A stretch of DNA of 38,699 bases from JBGVMW01 sp045125095 (GCA_045125095.1 JBGVMW010000316.1:1-38699); one strand, 5' to 3'. Counted from the stretch's first letter, positions 5,652 through 13,202 are shown. A program made the numbers and translations. The notes: generated by a model from the sequence alone, not told the origin.

Positions 5652-7313
5652 TTATACCTCTCTAAAGATTCCGTTTTCAACCCAATACGATTTTATGCCA
5701 TGCTCAATGCTTTTCGGTGCTTTATCTGCGCTTGGAAGCATTAAGCCGATAATGGCATTAAATTTATTTTGCTTTAATAATACTTTTAATAAGCCGTTTT
5801 TACCATGCAAATCAAGCAATTCCGCGCCGTCAATAATAACAGTCGTATCGTTCTTATAACTAGCAATCGCAACTTGTAAAGTAACTTTACAGCGCATTTT
5901 TTCCGATTCGGATAGTAAAATATAAGGCCTATCGTTCATCAAAATTGTCAAATCATTATCAACCGAAACTTTTCCCCAACCGGCATCTTTACAAATAGCA
6001 TCAAGCGATGAATTAAATATATACAATCCTCTAATCATTGAATTTTTGCGAATTCCGGACATATCCAAAGCGTCAATAATAACTTGATTTTCTTTTATGT
6101 TATCAGACAATCGTTTTGCTTCCTTTGCCGCCTTAAAAGCTGTCAATCCCTCGTTTGCTTTTCTTAATTCCTCGCGCTTTAAATCAATATCGCGCTCGGT
6201 AACATTATTGCCGGATTTTGATTGCAATTCTTTTAATTTTTTCAATTTTTCTTCGGCGTCATGGCATTCGGAAAAGATTTCATTATATGCTTTTTCTAAA
6301 TCAGCTTCATCAAGTTTTATTTTCTCGTATTCTTTTTTAAGTTGCTCACGCTGCTCGTTAATCTTTTCTTTTGTAGTGTCATCTAGTCCGTTATATTCAA
6401 CAATACGGCCGTGGACAATGCACAAATTTCCACCACAGTGGGGACAGACTTGTTTTTCGTCTGCGTTAAAATTTGGTAATCGGTTTAGTTTTTGCGAAAT
6501 TTCAAGCATATTATCACGCGCTGCTGTCAGTGTTTTTAATGCAACATCGCGCTGCTTAGTTAAGTTATCCACAGTATTATCAGAAACTTCTGATTTTAGA
6601 TTATTCAACAAATTTTCATCAATCGCTTGTCTGCTGATTAAGTCTTCCAATTCTGCCTGTAAACCGGTAATATTTGCCTGTTGACTTTCCTCTGATGTGT
6701 CAATCAAATCAGAAGTCCAACCGGCAGGCTGCCACGTTTCCGCCTTTTGGCTGCCGTATGTTTCGCCGGTAACAATAGACCATTGTTGCTTTAAGGCGCG
6801 GCCGGTATCTTTTGCGCGCTCCAAACTTGCGTCAAATCCGTCTTGATCTATTTTTTCCCATACCTTATCGGCAATCTTTTCGTTTTCAATGTAATGCTCT
6901 TTTAAAAAAGCTTTCAGATCGTTTTTTGTCGGTGCGCAACCGGTTATATTTCTGATATATTCCGAGCGTTCTTTTGCAGAAAAATCAACAATATTGTCAA
7001 CGCCTGCGGCAATTTTGGAAACCGACGGCGGATTGCTTCCGGTCGTTTGCATTTCAGCTTTCGGGTATGTGATAGCAACCGCGCTATCTTCGTTTTCAAT
7101 TTTAACCTTTGCGGCCGCTGTTCCGGTTCTGACAAGCATTCCCAAATCTGTTTTGCGTAATCCTAAAATTACCGGCGTTCCGGTTAACGCCGCCGAAACG
7201 GCGTTAATGAACGAGGTTTTGCCTTGGTGGTTAAGTCCGCAGATATAAGTCACTTTTGCAACTTCAATATCTGCCTTTTCACAACCCATAAAGTTTTCAA
7301 CATTGATTTTCAT
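5652..7313 (-). CDS. Rad50/SbcC-like SMC-type ATPase
   Basis: This 553-residue protein has a Walker A motif GLNHQGKTS (residues 26-34) and a central coiled coil interrupted by CPHC (290-293), the position of a Rad50 zinc hook. The ABC signature-like segment is LLSESEKMR (466-474) and Walker B is VIIDGAELLD (492-501). It is shorter than cellular Rad50. No SbcD/Mre11 nuclease gene is seen. It sits in an operon with RecT and a PD-(D/E)XK nuclease, so it probably works in recombination or end processing of phage DNA. The adjacent downstream HTH gene is separated by one base. Confidence 0.85.
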   Translation of the reverse strand: MKINVENFMGCEKADIEVAKVTYICGLNHQGKTSFINAVSAALTGTPVILGLRKTDLGMLVRTGTAAAKVKIENEDSAVAITYPKAEMQTTGSNPPSVSKIAAGVDNIVDFSAKERSEYIRNITGCAPTKNDLKAFLKEHYIENEKIADKVWEKIDQDGFDASLERAKDTGRALKQQWSIVTGETYGSQKAETWQPAGWTSDLIDTSEESQQANITGLQAELEDLISRQAIDENLLNNLKSEVSDNTVDNLTKQRDVALKTLTAARDNMLEISQKLNRLPNFNADEKQVCPHCGGNLCIVHGRIVEYNGLDDTTKEKINEQREQLKKEYEKIKLDEADLEKAYNEIFSECHDAEEKLKKLKELQSKSGNNVTERDIDLKREELRKANEGLTAFKAAKEAKRLSDNIKENQVIIDALDMSGIRKNSMIRGLYIFNSSLDAICKDAGWGKVSVDNDLTILMNDRPYILLSESEKMRCKVTLQVAIASYKNDTTVIIDGAELLDLHGKNGLLKVLLKQNKFNAIIGLMLPSADKAPKSIEHGIKSYWVENGIFREV

Positions 7314-7324
7314 AAATTTTACTC

Positions 7325-8146
7325 CTATTCATCAAAAGCAAAAGGTGCATCTGGTGCATCAAAATCATATACTGGCTCAATAACCGCCGCAACCTTTTGT
7401 TCTTCTTCGTTCATCGGTTCTTCTGCCGGTGCAGGTTCTTCAACCGGTTCAAATTCTGCGTCTTTAGGTTCTTCAACTTTTTTAGTCGGTGCTTTTTTCT
7501 TTTTCGGTTCTTCTGCCGGTGCAGGCGTTACAATTTCCGGTGCTTGTGGCTCAATAGAATCCTCAACTTCATCATCGGTGTGCATTCCCTGCATAATTTC
7601 CGGCACATAAAGACGTCCGAAAAATGCCGCCGCGCGGTATGAAAGCATTAACTCCGGTAATGTTTTCCATTTACTGCCGGTTTTGCCATACCAACCCTCG
7701 TTCACGGCCATTTGCATTGAAACTTCCGGTCCGTAAACCACTTCGCCGGTTGCTTTGTCTGTTGCGTATGCGCGGCATGTTTTATTTTCAAGTTTCATAT
7801 TTGCAACGGTGCCGTTTGTGCCGTATTTAAATTTTAATCCGCTGAATTTGCCGGAATTGTTAATCATTGCAATAATAAACGAACTCGCCCATGTTGGTCT
7901 GCCCTGCACAACATACATATTTTGCATAACAGCAAGCGGCGATATTTTCAAGCGATTTGCCATTTCAAGCGCAATCATCGCATTTGAAAGCTTGTCACTT
8001 CCGCGATAAAGTTGCGGCACAATGTCGCTTTTTACCAAACTCATGCAGATATGTTGTGCATTTTGGAATACGTTAATATCGCTAAATACGTCAACAACCG
8101 CTTTTTGCTCGATTACGGCCAATTCTTTTTTAGTTTCTTCTGTCAT
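7325..8146 (-). CDS. recT: RecT single-strand annealing protein
   Basis: This is a 273-residue RecT-family recombinase that anneals complementary single strands for phage recombination and repair. Residues 20-190 carry the conserved core (SNAMIALEMANRLKISPLAV, then GRPTWASSFIIAMIN and LSYRAAAFFGR). A Pro/Glu/Lys-rich low-complexity tail follows (about 195-255), and the end DAPDAPFAFDE is acidic with hydrophobics. Two identical DNA segments near 7416 and 7505 encode part of this tail. It overlaps the upstream nuclease gene by 17 bases, as expected for an exonuclease-annealase pair. Confidence 0.93.
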   Translation of the reverse strand: MTEETKKELAVIEQKAVVDVFSDINVFQNAQHICMSLVKSDIVPQLYRGSDKLSNAMIALEMANRLKISPLAVMQNMYVVQGRPTWASSFIIAMINNSGKFSGLKFKYGTNGTVANMKLENKTCRAYATDKATGEVVYGPEVSMQMAVNEGWYGKTGSKWKTLPELMLSYRAAAFFGRLYVPEIMQGMHTDDEVEDSIEPQAPEIVTPAPAEEPKKKKAPTKKVEEPKDAEFEPVEEPAPAEEPMNEEEQKVAAVIEPVYDFDAPDAPFAFDE

Positions 8147-8951
8147 TTTTTACATCTCCTTTTTGACAATTACAAAAGTTAGTTTTATATGCCGGACAAT
8201 AATCAGGGTTACACATCATAGAATTTGGATTTGCAAGCCATGTCCGAGCGGATTTATTCTCACGGTATGAGAGAATGTCTTTTTTAATCTGCTGAATAAT
8301 ATCCCAAGCGAGCCGTTCGGCGTCTTTGACATCATATTCAACAAATTGCGGTTCCGGTTGCGGTTTGGTTATACCGATACGCGGAACGTAAATTTCGCCA
8401 AGTCTTTTTATTATTTTGCCGTTACTACGGCATAATAACGAATAACCGCCATATTGCGCTTGATTTGCGCGGCGTGTTGCGCCGGTCTTAATATCAAAAA
8501 TGGCGTCGCCATGTCTTATATCAATATGGCCGGATAAAATAAAGTTATCCCCAAGGTCTGCCTTATATTCTTCTTCAATATCAACGCCGGTCAGATCCGG
8601 AAAGTTATTCACAACCGATTTTGCTTGTCTGATTGCCTGCTTGATTGCAATATCTTTTGTCGGGGTTGTTAAATCCCATAAAACGCCGTTTTCAATACTG
8701 CTTTCAATGCTTAATGTTGCGACTTCTTCAAGTTCCTTTTCGTAGTCTTTACCATCTTGGCGGAGTAATAAAGCGGTTTCAATTCCGGCGTGTGTAGCCG
8801 TTCCGACAGCAGCACCGACCGAGGTTTTTAACGCGTGTAATTGATAGCCGTCTTCCACGAGTTCGGCGAGCAGCATTTTTGCCGCCGCCTTTCGTGGACA
8901 ATCAGTATAGTGTGGAAGTCCTGAACATCTTATTTTCGTTTGCTTTATCAT
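8130..8951 (-). CDS. PD-(D/E)XK exonuclease with Cys cluster (Cas4/RecB-like)
   Basis: This 273-residue protein has the nuclease residues His54 (ATHAG), Asp144 (GHIDIR), Asp153 and Lys155 (FDIKTG) and QAQY at 165-168. Cys18 in the N-terminal half plus Cys247, 252, 260 and 262 near the C terminus fit a [4Fe-4S] cluster as in Cas4 and AddB. Adjacent to recT, it is the likely 5'-3' resecting exonuclease feeding single strands to RecT. Substrate polarity is inferred from the family. Confidence 0.87.
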   Translation of the reverse strand: MIKQTKIRCSGLPHYTDCPRKAAAKMLLAELVEDGYQLHALKTSVGAAVGTATHAGIETALLLRQDGKDYEKELEEVATLSIESSIENGVLWDLTTPTKDIAIKQAIRQAKSVVNNFPDLTGVDIEEEYKADLGDNFILSGHIDIRHGDAIFDIKTGATRRANQAQYGGYSLLCRSNGKIIKRLGEIYVPRIGITKPQPEPQFVEYDVKDAERLAWDIIQQIKKDILSYRENKSARTWLANPNSMMCNPDYCPAYKTNFCNCQKGDVKNDRRN

Positions 8952-9139
8952 TACATTTCCTTTTTTCTCTGTTCGATCTTTTTTTCTATTTCAATTCTTT
9001 TTTCTCTTATTGAATTTATAAAACTCTTAATATCAATATTGTTTCTAACGAAAAGATTATTCATTGCAACAGCTAAACAACCATCTTTGTCGTCAAAAAA
9101 TGATTCGGCTTGTTTCATCCTTTCATTTATTTCAGACAT
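8951..9139 (-). CDS. Small helical hypothetical protein
   Basis: This 62-residue charged protein (MSEINERMKQAESFFDDKDG) ends in a Lys/Glu-rich helix. Its ATG at 9139 has no good ribosome binding site of its own. An AGGAG lies 7 bases before a six-codon frame (ATG at 9165, stop at 9145-9147) that ends just upstream, so translation may be coupled to that leader. Its stop overlaps the nuclease start by one base. No function is recognised. Confidence 0.6.
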   Translation of the reverse strand: MSEINERMKQAESFFDDKDGCLAVAMNNLFVRNNIDIKSFINSIREKRIEIEKKIEQRKKEM

Positions 9140-9190
9140 TTCATTTAATATTTTTCTTTTTTCATAATCTTTACTCCTAACAATCGCCGT

Positions 9191-9367
9191 TTATTTTACT
9201 TTTATTTTATTATCTATTAAATGAATTCTAAAAGCTAAAATCTTTAGAGCTGTTTTTATAATCAACTTCTGAATAAAATTTATTTTTTTTGTAGATAAAA
9301 TATAAACTAAATCGCAAACTTTATCATAAAGTCTATATCTTAAATCGATAAGTTCTTTATTTGTCAT
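9191..9367 (-). CDS. 58-residue basic hypothetical protein
   Basis: A frame from the ATG at 9367 to TAA at 9191-9193 encodes MTNKELIDLRYRLYDKVCDL and a basic helical remainder. The start has AGGAG followed by 8 bases, the same site type as its neighbours. It fills what would otherwise be an empty gap in a tightly packed operon. No domain is recognised. Confidence 0.6.
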   Translation of the reverse strand: MTNKELIDLRYRLYDKVCDLVYILSTKKINFIQKLIIKTALKILAFRIHLIDNKIKVK

Positions 9368-9379
9368 TGTCTTTACTCC

Positions 9380-9574
9380 TTATTTTGTTGTGATTTGTGC
9401 TGTGAAGTTATAATAAAAACCGCAATAATCCATTAAATATTCAAAATTTTCGGTTTCTAACAATGTTTTACCGGAAGACGATTTTATTGTTGCTTTTTTA
9501 AATACCGGCGCAAGTGCTTCAAGTTTAGTTAATTGCTTTGCGTGGTTTTCGCGAGTAAAGTTTAATGTTTGCAT
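9380..9574 (-). CDS. Small early protein, first gene of the leftward unit
   Basis: This 64-residue protein starts MQTLNFTRENHAKQLTKLEA. The ATG at 9574 has AGGAG 8 bases upstream. The frame extends to 9715, but the extra part is hydrophobic, Phe-rich and lies across the promoter region, so it is rejected. It is the first gene transcribed leftward from the divergent control region and may be made in high amount early. No family is recognised. Confidence 0.65.
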   Translation of the reverse strand: MQTLNFTRENHAKQLTKLEALAPVFKKATIKSSSGKTLLETENFEYLMDYCGFYYNFTAQITTK

Positions 9575-9610
9575 TGTTTTTCTCCTATAAAAAATTAAGC
9601 TTATATACCC

Positions 9611-9639
9611 TTTATAAACCAAAAAAATTTGAATTGCAA
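9611..9639 (-). promoter_or_regulatory. Leftward early promoter
   Basis: On the minus strand TTGCAA (9639-9634) and TATAAA (9616-9611) are 17 bases apart. The predicted start lies about 30 bases upstream of the first leftward gene. The match to the sigma-70 consensus is good (four of six and five of six). Confidence 0.65.
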
Positions 9640-9642
9640 CAA

Positions 9643-9682
9643 AAAAATGCAAAAAAAATATAAAAAAAGCAAAATATTTTTC
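9643..9682. promoter_or_regulatory. Operator-like A-tract region between divergent promoters
   Basis: The region holds AAAATGC followed by A-rich sequence and then AAAAAAAGCAAAA. The same two blocks occur in each arm of the inverted repeat at 5389-5450. The GC dinucleotides are 7 bases apart there and 18 apart here, a difference of 11, about one helical turn. This suggests one protein binds both places (inference). Confidence 0.45.
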
Positions 9683-9711
9683 TTGACATTCAAAAATAAC
9701 ATTTTTATAAT
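9683..9711 (+). promoter_or_regulatory. Rightward early promoter (perfect sigma-70 consensus)
   Basis: TTGACA (9683-9688), a 17-base spacer and TATAAT (9706-9711) match the consensus exactly. It points at the helicase gene starting at 9742. Confidence 0.85.
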
Positions 9712-9741
9712 GCAATTAAATTTGCAGTAGGATTTTGAAAT

Positions 9742-11175
9742 ATGATAAATTTACGAGATTATCAGCGAGATTTAATTCGCAATATACATCAGGCATTTAC
9801 CGGCGGTTATCACGCGGTTTTAGGACAAGCTCCGACTGGCGCAGGTAAAACCGTGATTTTTTCGTATATTACCGAGGGCGCAATAAAGCAATCCAACACA
9901 ACCGGAATACTTGTCCACAGACAGGAACTTATTTTGCAAACCGCGCTTGCTCTCGGAAAATTTCAAATTCCACACAAAATTATTGCGCCGCAATCGGTTA
10001 TCAAAACCGCCGCGCAGATACAATATAAAGAATTTGGCCGCAATTACATTGATTTTAATTCGCCGTGCGTGGTCGCAAGCGTTCAGACTTTAGGCCGCAA
10101 ACTTGATGAATATAAAAATTACTTTAATTTCATTATAACGGACGAATGTCATCACGCCGTTGCAGGTCAATGGCGAAACATCACCGACGCAAATCCACAC
10201 GCTTATTTGTTAGGCTTATCGGCAACGCCGGAACGTCTTGACGGCAAAGGTCTTGGCGTTCAATGCGGTGGAGTTTATGAAACTTTAGTGCTTGGTCCGT
10301 CAGTCAGATCCTTAATTGAACAAGGTTATTTATCGCAACCGCGCGTATTTGCGCCACCTATTGACTTTAATTCAGACAGTTTAAAAACTATCGCCGGCGA
10401 TTATGATGTAAAACAAATGGCCGAAATGCTCGACCGTCCGCAAATTATCGGCGATGCGGTTAAACATTATGCGAAAATCTGTCCGAATATGCCTGCAATC
10501 GCATTTTGTGCGACTATTGAACACGCACAGCACACGGCAGAACAGTTTTGCCAAGCAGGCTTTAAATTCAAATCTATTGACGGCACAATGTCAGATTATG
10601 AACGCCGTGACGCTATCGAAGGTCTTGGATCTGGCAGATATGACGGTTTAACTTCCTGCAACATTATTTCAGAGGGAACAGATATTCCGGTTGTAGGTTG
10701 TGCGATATTTTTACGCAAAACGAAATCTTTAGGCTTGTATTTGCAACAGGCCGGACGAGTTTTGCGACCATATTCCGGCAAAAAATATTCAATTATTTTG
10801 GATCACGTCCGGAACGTGGAAATGCACGGTTTTCCTGATGACGACCGCGAGTGGTCGCTTGAGGGAAGAAAAAAGCGCAACAGGCAGGACGGCGAGCAAT
10901 TATTTGTCCGCACCTGCTTAAACTGTTACGCTTGTTATCCGAGTAAATTAAAAGCGTGTCCGGTTTGCGGCTGTGAAAATGCAACAAAAACACGGCAGGA
11001 AATCGAATATATTGACGCTGAATTACTCGAAATGAAACGCCAAGAGCGTATAGATGAACGTAAACACGCCTTTGCTTTTTCGCAATTACTTGAAATAGGC
11101 AAGCGGCGCGGCTACAAAAATCCGTATGCTTGGGCAAAAATTGTCTTAAATTCTAGAAGAAAAGGTAAAAAATAA
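9742..11175 (+). CDS. SF2 DEAD/DEAH-type helicase with zinc ribbon
   Basis: This 477-residue superfamily 2 helicase has a Q-motif-like start (LRDYQRD), Walker A APTGAGKT (30-37), the DECH box (134-137), SAT (160-162) and motif VI QQAGRVLRPYSGK (335-347). A C-terminal zinc ribbon uses Cys392, 395, 406 and 409. It resembles the phage helicases related to the type III restriction ResIII domain that remodel replication or recombination forks. First gene of the rightward early operon, directly under the consensus promoter. Its stop overlaps the start of the GapR-like gene. Confidence 0.9.
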   Translation: MINLRDYQRDLIRNIHQAFTGGYHAVLGQAPTGAGKTVIFSYITEGAIKQSNTTGILVHRQELILQTALALGKFQIPHKIIAPQSVIKTAAQIQYKEFGRNYIDFNSPCVVASVQTLGRKLDEYKNYFNFIITDECHHAVAGQWRNITDANPHAYLLGLSATPERLDGKGLGVQCGGVYETLVLGPSVRSLIEQGYLSQPRVFAPPIDFNSDSLKTIAGDYDVKQMAEMLDRPQIIGDAVKHYAKICPNMPAIAFCATIEHAQHTAEQFCQAGFKFKSIDGTMSDYERRDAIEGLGSGRYDGLTSCNIISEGTDIPVVGCAIFLRKTKSLGLYLQQAGRVLRPYSGKKYSIILDHVRNVEMHGFPDDDREWSLEGRKKRNRQDGEQLFVRTCLNCYACYPSKLKACPVCGCENATKTRQEIEYIDAELLEMKRQERIDERKHAFAFSQLLEIGKRRGYKNPYAWAKIVLNSRRKGKK

Positions 11176-11459
11176 TGTCTGAAATGAAACAAATTTTATC
11201 GGAAGCAGACGAAAAAAACAACATTGTCGGCGGAATTGCCGTTGACCGTCTGCGCTCACTGATTGAACGCATTGAACGTTTGGAAGAAGAAAAAAAAGGT
11301 ATTACTTCTGATATCCGTGATATTTTTGCGGAAGCAAAGTCAGCCGGTTTTGATATTAAAGCTATGCGTTCGGTTATTAAGTTGCGTAAAATGAACGCTG
11401 CAGATCGTGACGAGCAGGAACTTATACTTGATACATATAGAAAAGCTTTGAATATGTAA
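11175..11459 (+). CDS. gapR: GapR-family (DUF2312) DNA-binding protein
   Basis: This 94-residue protein matches the alphaproteobacterial GapR family along its length: a helix with RLRSLIERIERLEEEKKGI, then DIFAEAKSAGFDIKAMRSVI and a C-terminal LDTYRKALNM. GapR binds AT-rich, overtwisted DNA ahead of replication forks and assists topoisomerases in Caulobacter. A phage copy next to helicase and replication genes may help fork progress or occupy the A-tract control sites (inference). The family is nearly confined to Alphaproteobacteria and their phages, so it is the best host marker here. Confidence 0.88.
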   Translation: MSEMKQILSEADEKNNIVGGIAVDRLRSLIERIERLEEEKKGITSDIRDIFAEAKSAGFDIKAMRSVIKLRKMNAADRDEQELILDTYRKALNM

Positions 11460-11463
11460 TATT

Positions 11464-11496
11464 TTATACACAGGATTATTAACAATGTTATCCACA
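11464..11496 (+). promoter_or_regulatory. Two DnaA-box-like sites
   Basis: TTATACACA (11464-11472) and TTATCCACA (11488-11496) both fit TTATNCACA and are 24 bases apart on the same strand, at the start of the VRR-NUC gene. They may recruit host DnaA. Single boxes also occur by chance elsewhere (for example near 6565 and 30313). Confidence 0.4.
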
Positions 11497-11841
11497 GAGT
11501 TAGAACATCCAATCCAAACGCAGATTATGCTTGAATTCGGTCAACGCACCGATATGAAAATTTGGCGGCAGAACACTGGTGTTGCAAAAACGCTCGACGG
11601 AAACCGTTTTATCCGGTTCGGCGTTGTCGGTTGCGCTGATATATCCGGTATCATAAAAGGCGGCATTCGTCTTGAAATCGAGGTTAAAAAGCGCACCGGC
11701 AAGCAGCGTGAAGCGCAAAAAGCTTTTCAGCGTATGATTGAGATTATGGGCGGCATTTACATTGTCGCTCGCTCTGTGGACGATGTTTATAAAGCACTTA
11801 AACCATGGGGATTTGACAAACCTACTGCAAATAAATGTTAA
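11485..11841 (+). CDS. VRR-NUC domain nuclease
   Basis: This 118-residue stand-alone VRR-NUC nuclease has Asp52 in GCADISG, then the Glu66 and Lys68 pair in IEVKK, followed by GKQREAQKAF with the family Gln74. Such phage proteins act as structure-specific or Holliday-junction-type endonucleases. It lies between the GapR-like gene and the replication initiator, so it probably takes part in replication or recombination intermediates. The ATG at 11485 has only a weak ribosome binding site. Confidence 0.88.
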   Translation: MLSTELEHPIQTQIMLEFGQRTDMKIWRQNTGVAKTLDGNRFIRFGVVGCADISGIIKGGIRLEIEVKKRTGKQREAQKAFQRMIEIMGGIYIVARSVDDVYKALKPWGFDKPTANKC

Positions 11842-11900
11842 ATCCCCACCTCTTAAAAATTATAGTTGCTTTATAAAATTTTAATATTATTATATTTTAT

Positions 11901-11947
11901 GCGTATGGAAAATGGTTTAATTATGGGTGTAGTTTCACTCCATACGC
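11901..11947. repeat. Inverted repeat in the leader of the replication gene
   Basis: GCGTATGG (11901-11908) and CCATACGC (11940-11947) are reverse complements with a 31-base spacer. A third partial copy, CGTATGG, overlaps the start codon at 11991-11997. The surrounding 11842-11993 leader is otherwise AT-rich and non-coding. It could be an operator or an RNA structure that hides the start codon. Confidence 0.5.
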
Positions 11948-11993
11948 AAATAAAAACCTTAAAGGTTCTGCACCCGCCTTTTTTGAAAGTCGT

Positions 11994-12848
11994 ATGGTTA
12001 TGAGTAAACGTTTTACGGATTCCGCTATTTGGCAGAAAGAATTTTACACACAATACACTATGAAACAAAAGCTTTTATTGCGCTATCTTTTTGATAACTG
12101 CAACAATGCCGGCATTATCGAACCGAATTATCCTTTATTTAGCTTTTTTATCGGCGAAAAAATAACCGAAGACGATGTTATGTCGTTAAACACCGATAAA
12201 GAACGTATTAAAAAACTTCCTAATGGAAAACTTTTCTTAACAAAATTTATTAAGTTTCAACAAGGTAACTTTTTGAATTATAACAATAAAGCGCACTTGC
12301 AAATAATAAACATTCTTAAAGAAAATAAGGTTGATTTATCATCTATCTTTGGTGCATCAAAGGATGATATACCCCCCATCGAACCCCCATCGAACCACCT
12401 TATATCCACCTTAGAACCACCTTGTAAGGATGATGCACCCCCCCCTAGTAATAGTATAGGTAATAGTGTTAGTCTAGGTAATAGTCTAGGTAATTTAAAA
12501 CTGACTGATACTATAACTGATTTAAATTTTAAAAAAGAAAAAGAAAAAGAAAAAAGTAACAGTCAGTCAGTTTCTATCGGTTCATTGTATAAACCAAAAA
12601 CATTTAAGCCAACCGTGAAGATTACGGAAGACTTTTGCATAGATTTTGAAAATGACGAAATGTTTAAACCTTACAGTAAAGCCGGTCCCGAATTAAGAAA
12701 TGCACTTAACAAATGGTTTATAAAAAACAAGCTAAATCAACAAATTACAAAGGATTTTATCGCTCGGCAAATCGTAAAGTTTGCTACAAACCTCGGTAAA
12801 TTACCGGAACTATGCGGTGAAAACATCAACGAAAAAACAAAGGATTAG
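11994..12848 (+). CDS. Phage replication initiator (winged-helix N-terminal domain)
   Basis: This is a 284-residue protein. Residues 1-110 follow the pattern of phage O/replisome-organiser proteins: KRFTDSAIWQKEF, LLLRYLFDNCNNAGIIEPNY, then FLTKFIKFQQGN. A low-complexity linker (about 120-200) full of Pro, Asn, Ser and a Lys-Glu run follows, then a C-terminal helical domain likely to bind a helicase loader. The start is either Met1 (11994) or Met3 (12000); neither has a strong ribosome binding site. The linker DNA carries repeats that could be the origin, as in lambda O. Confidence 0.78.
   Translation: MVMSKRFTDSAIWQKEFYTQYTMKQKLLLRYLFDNCNNAGIIEPNYPLFSFFIGEKITEDDVMSLNTDKERIKKLPNGKLFLTKFIKFQQGNFLNYNNKAHLQIINILKENKVDLSSIFGASKDDIPPIEPPSNHLISTLEPPCKDDAPPPSNSIGNSVSLGNSLGNLKLTDTITDLNFKKEKEKEKSNSQSVSIGSLYKPKTFKPTVKITEDFCIDFENDEMFKPYSKAGPELRNALNKWFIKNKLNQQITKDFIARQIVKFATNLGKLPELCGENINEKTKD
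12373..12573. other. Candidate replication origin inside the initiator gene
   Basis: This stretch holds two tandem copies of CCCCCATCGAA (12373-12394), and three TAGGTAAT units (starting 12457, 12475 and 12487) plus a shorter variant at 12446. It also has an 11-bp inverted repeat AAACTGACTGA/TCAGTCAGTTT (12498-12508 and 12563-12573) around an AT-rich, A/G-only strand tract. Repeats plus an easily melted segment within the initiator gene is the lambda-type layout. A low-complexity protein linker is the alternative explanation. Confidence 0.45.
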
Positions 12849-12853
12849 AAAAA

Positions 12854-13192
12854 ATGGGAAAATACGGCGTAAATATTGCCTATGCGGCTCGTAAATTGGG
12901 AACACATCCAACTACTATCTACAAAAGAATTAAAGACTCCGGTTGGTCTGTTGAAAAAGCGACAACTGAACCTTTAAGGCAGTGGAAGTGCGATAGTAAA
13001 GTTATAGATACAGAAAATTACAAGAATGTTGGCGGTTGGCGGATCATATACCTAAACCACGTTAAGAAAGGTGAATGCCGGTTCCAAGCATTAAACACAG
13101 ACGGCCGGTTTTATCAGACGAATGATCCGATTGAGATACACTCAATTTTGGAAGAGATTTTTGCAAACTTATGTGGAAAATTTCAAAAATAA
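12854..13192 (+). CDS. Hypothetical protein with N-terminal HTH
   Basis: This 112-residue protein begins with a helix-turn-helix-like stretch (VNIAYAARKLGTHPTTIYKR), followed by a basic middle and a C-terminal part with FQALNTDGRFYQ. It may be a regulator of the replication or late region. No named family is recognised. It starts 5 bases after the initiator stop with a GAAAAA-type weak site. Confidence 0.62.
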   Translation: MGKYGVNIAYAARKLGTHPTTIYKRIKDSGWSVEKATTEPLRQWKCDSKVIDTENYKNVGGWRIIYLNHVKKGECRFQALNTDGRFYQTNDPIEIHSILEEIFANLCGKFQK

Positions 13193-13202
13193 GGGGTGAA
13201 AA

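Noticed and set aside
6097..6684. A 195-residue open frame on the plus strand
   Set aside because: It lies entirely inside the Rad50-like gene on the opposite strand, is Ser/Phe-rich in the way antisense frames are, and has no ribosome binding site.
9575..9715. Upstream extension of the 64-residue gene giving a hydrophobic N terminus
   Set aside because: It covers both early promoters and the A-tracts, and the ATG at 9574 has a strong AGGAG site.
12445..12497. TAGGTAAT repeats as a CRISPR-like array
   Set aside because: Units are only 8-12 bases with irregular 11-18 base spacing inside a coding region; there are no spacers.
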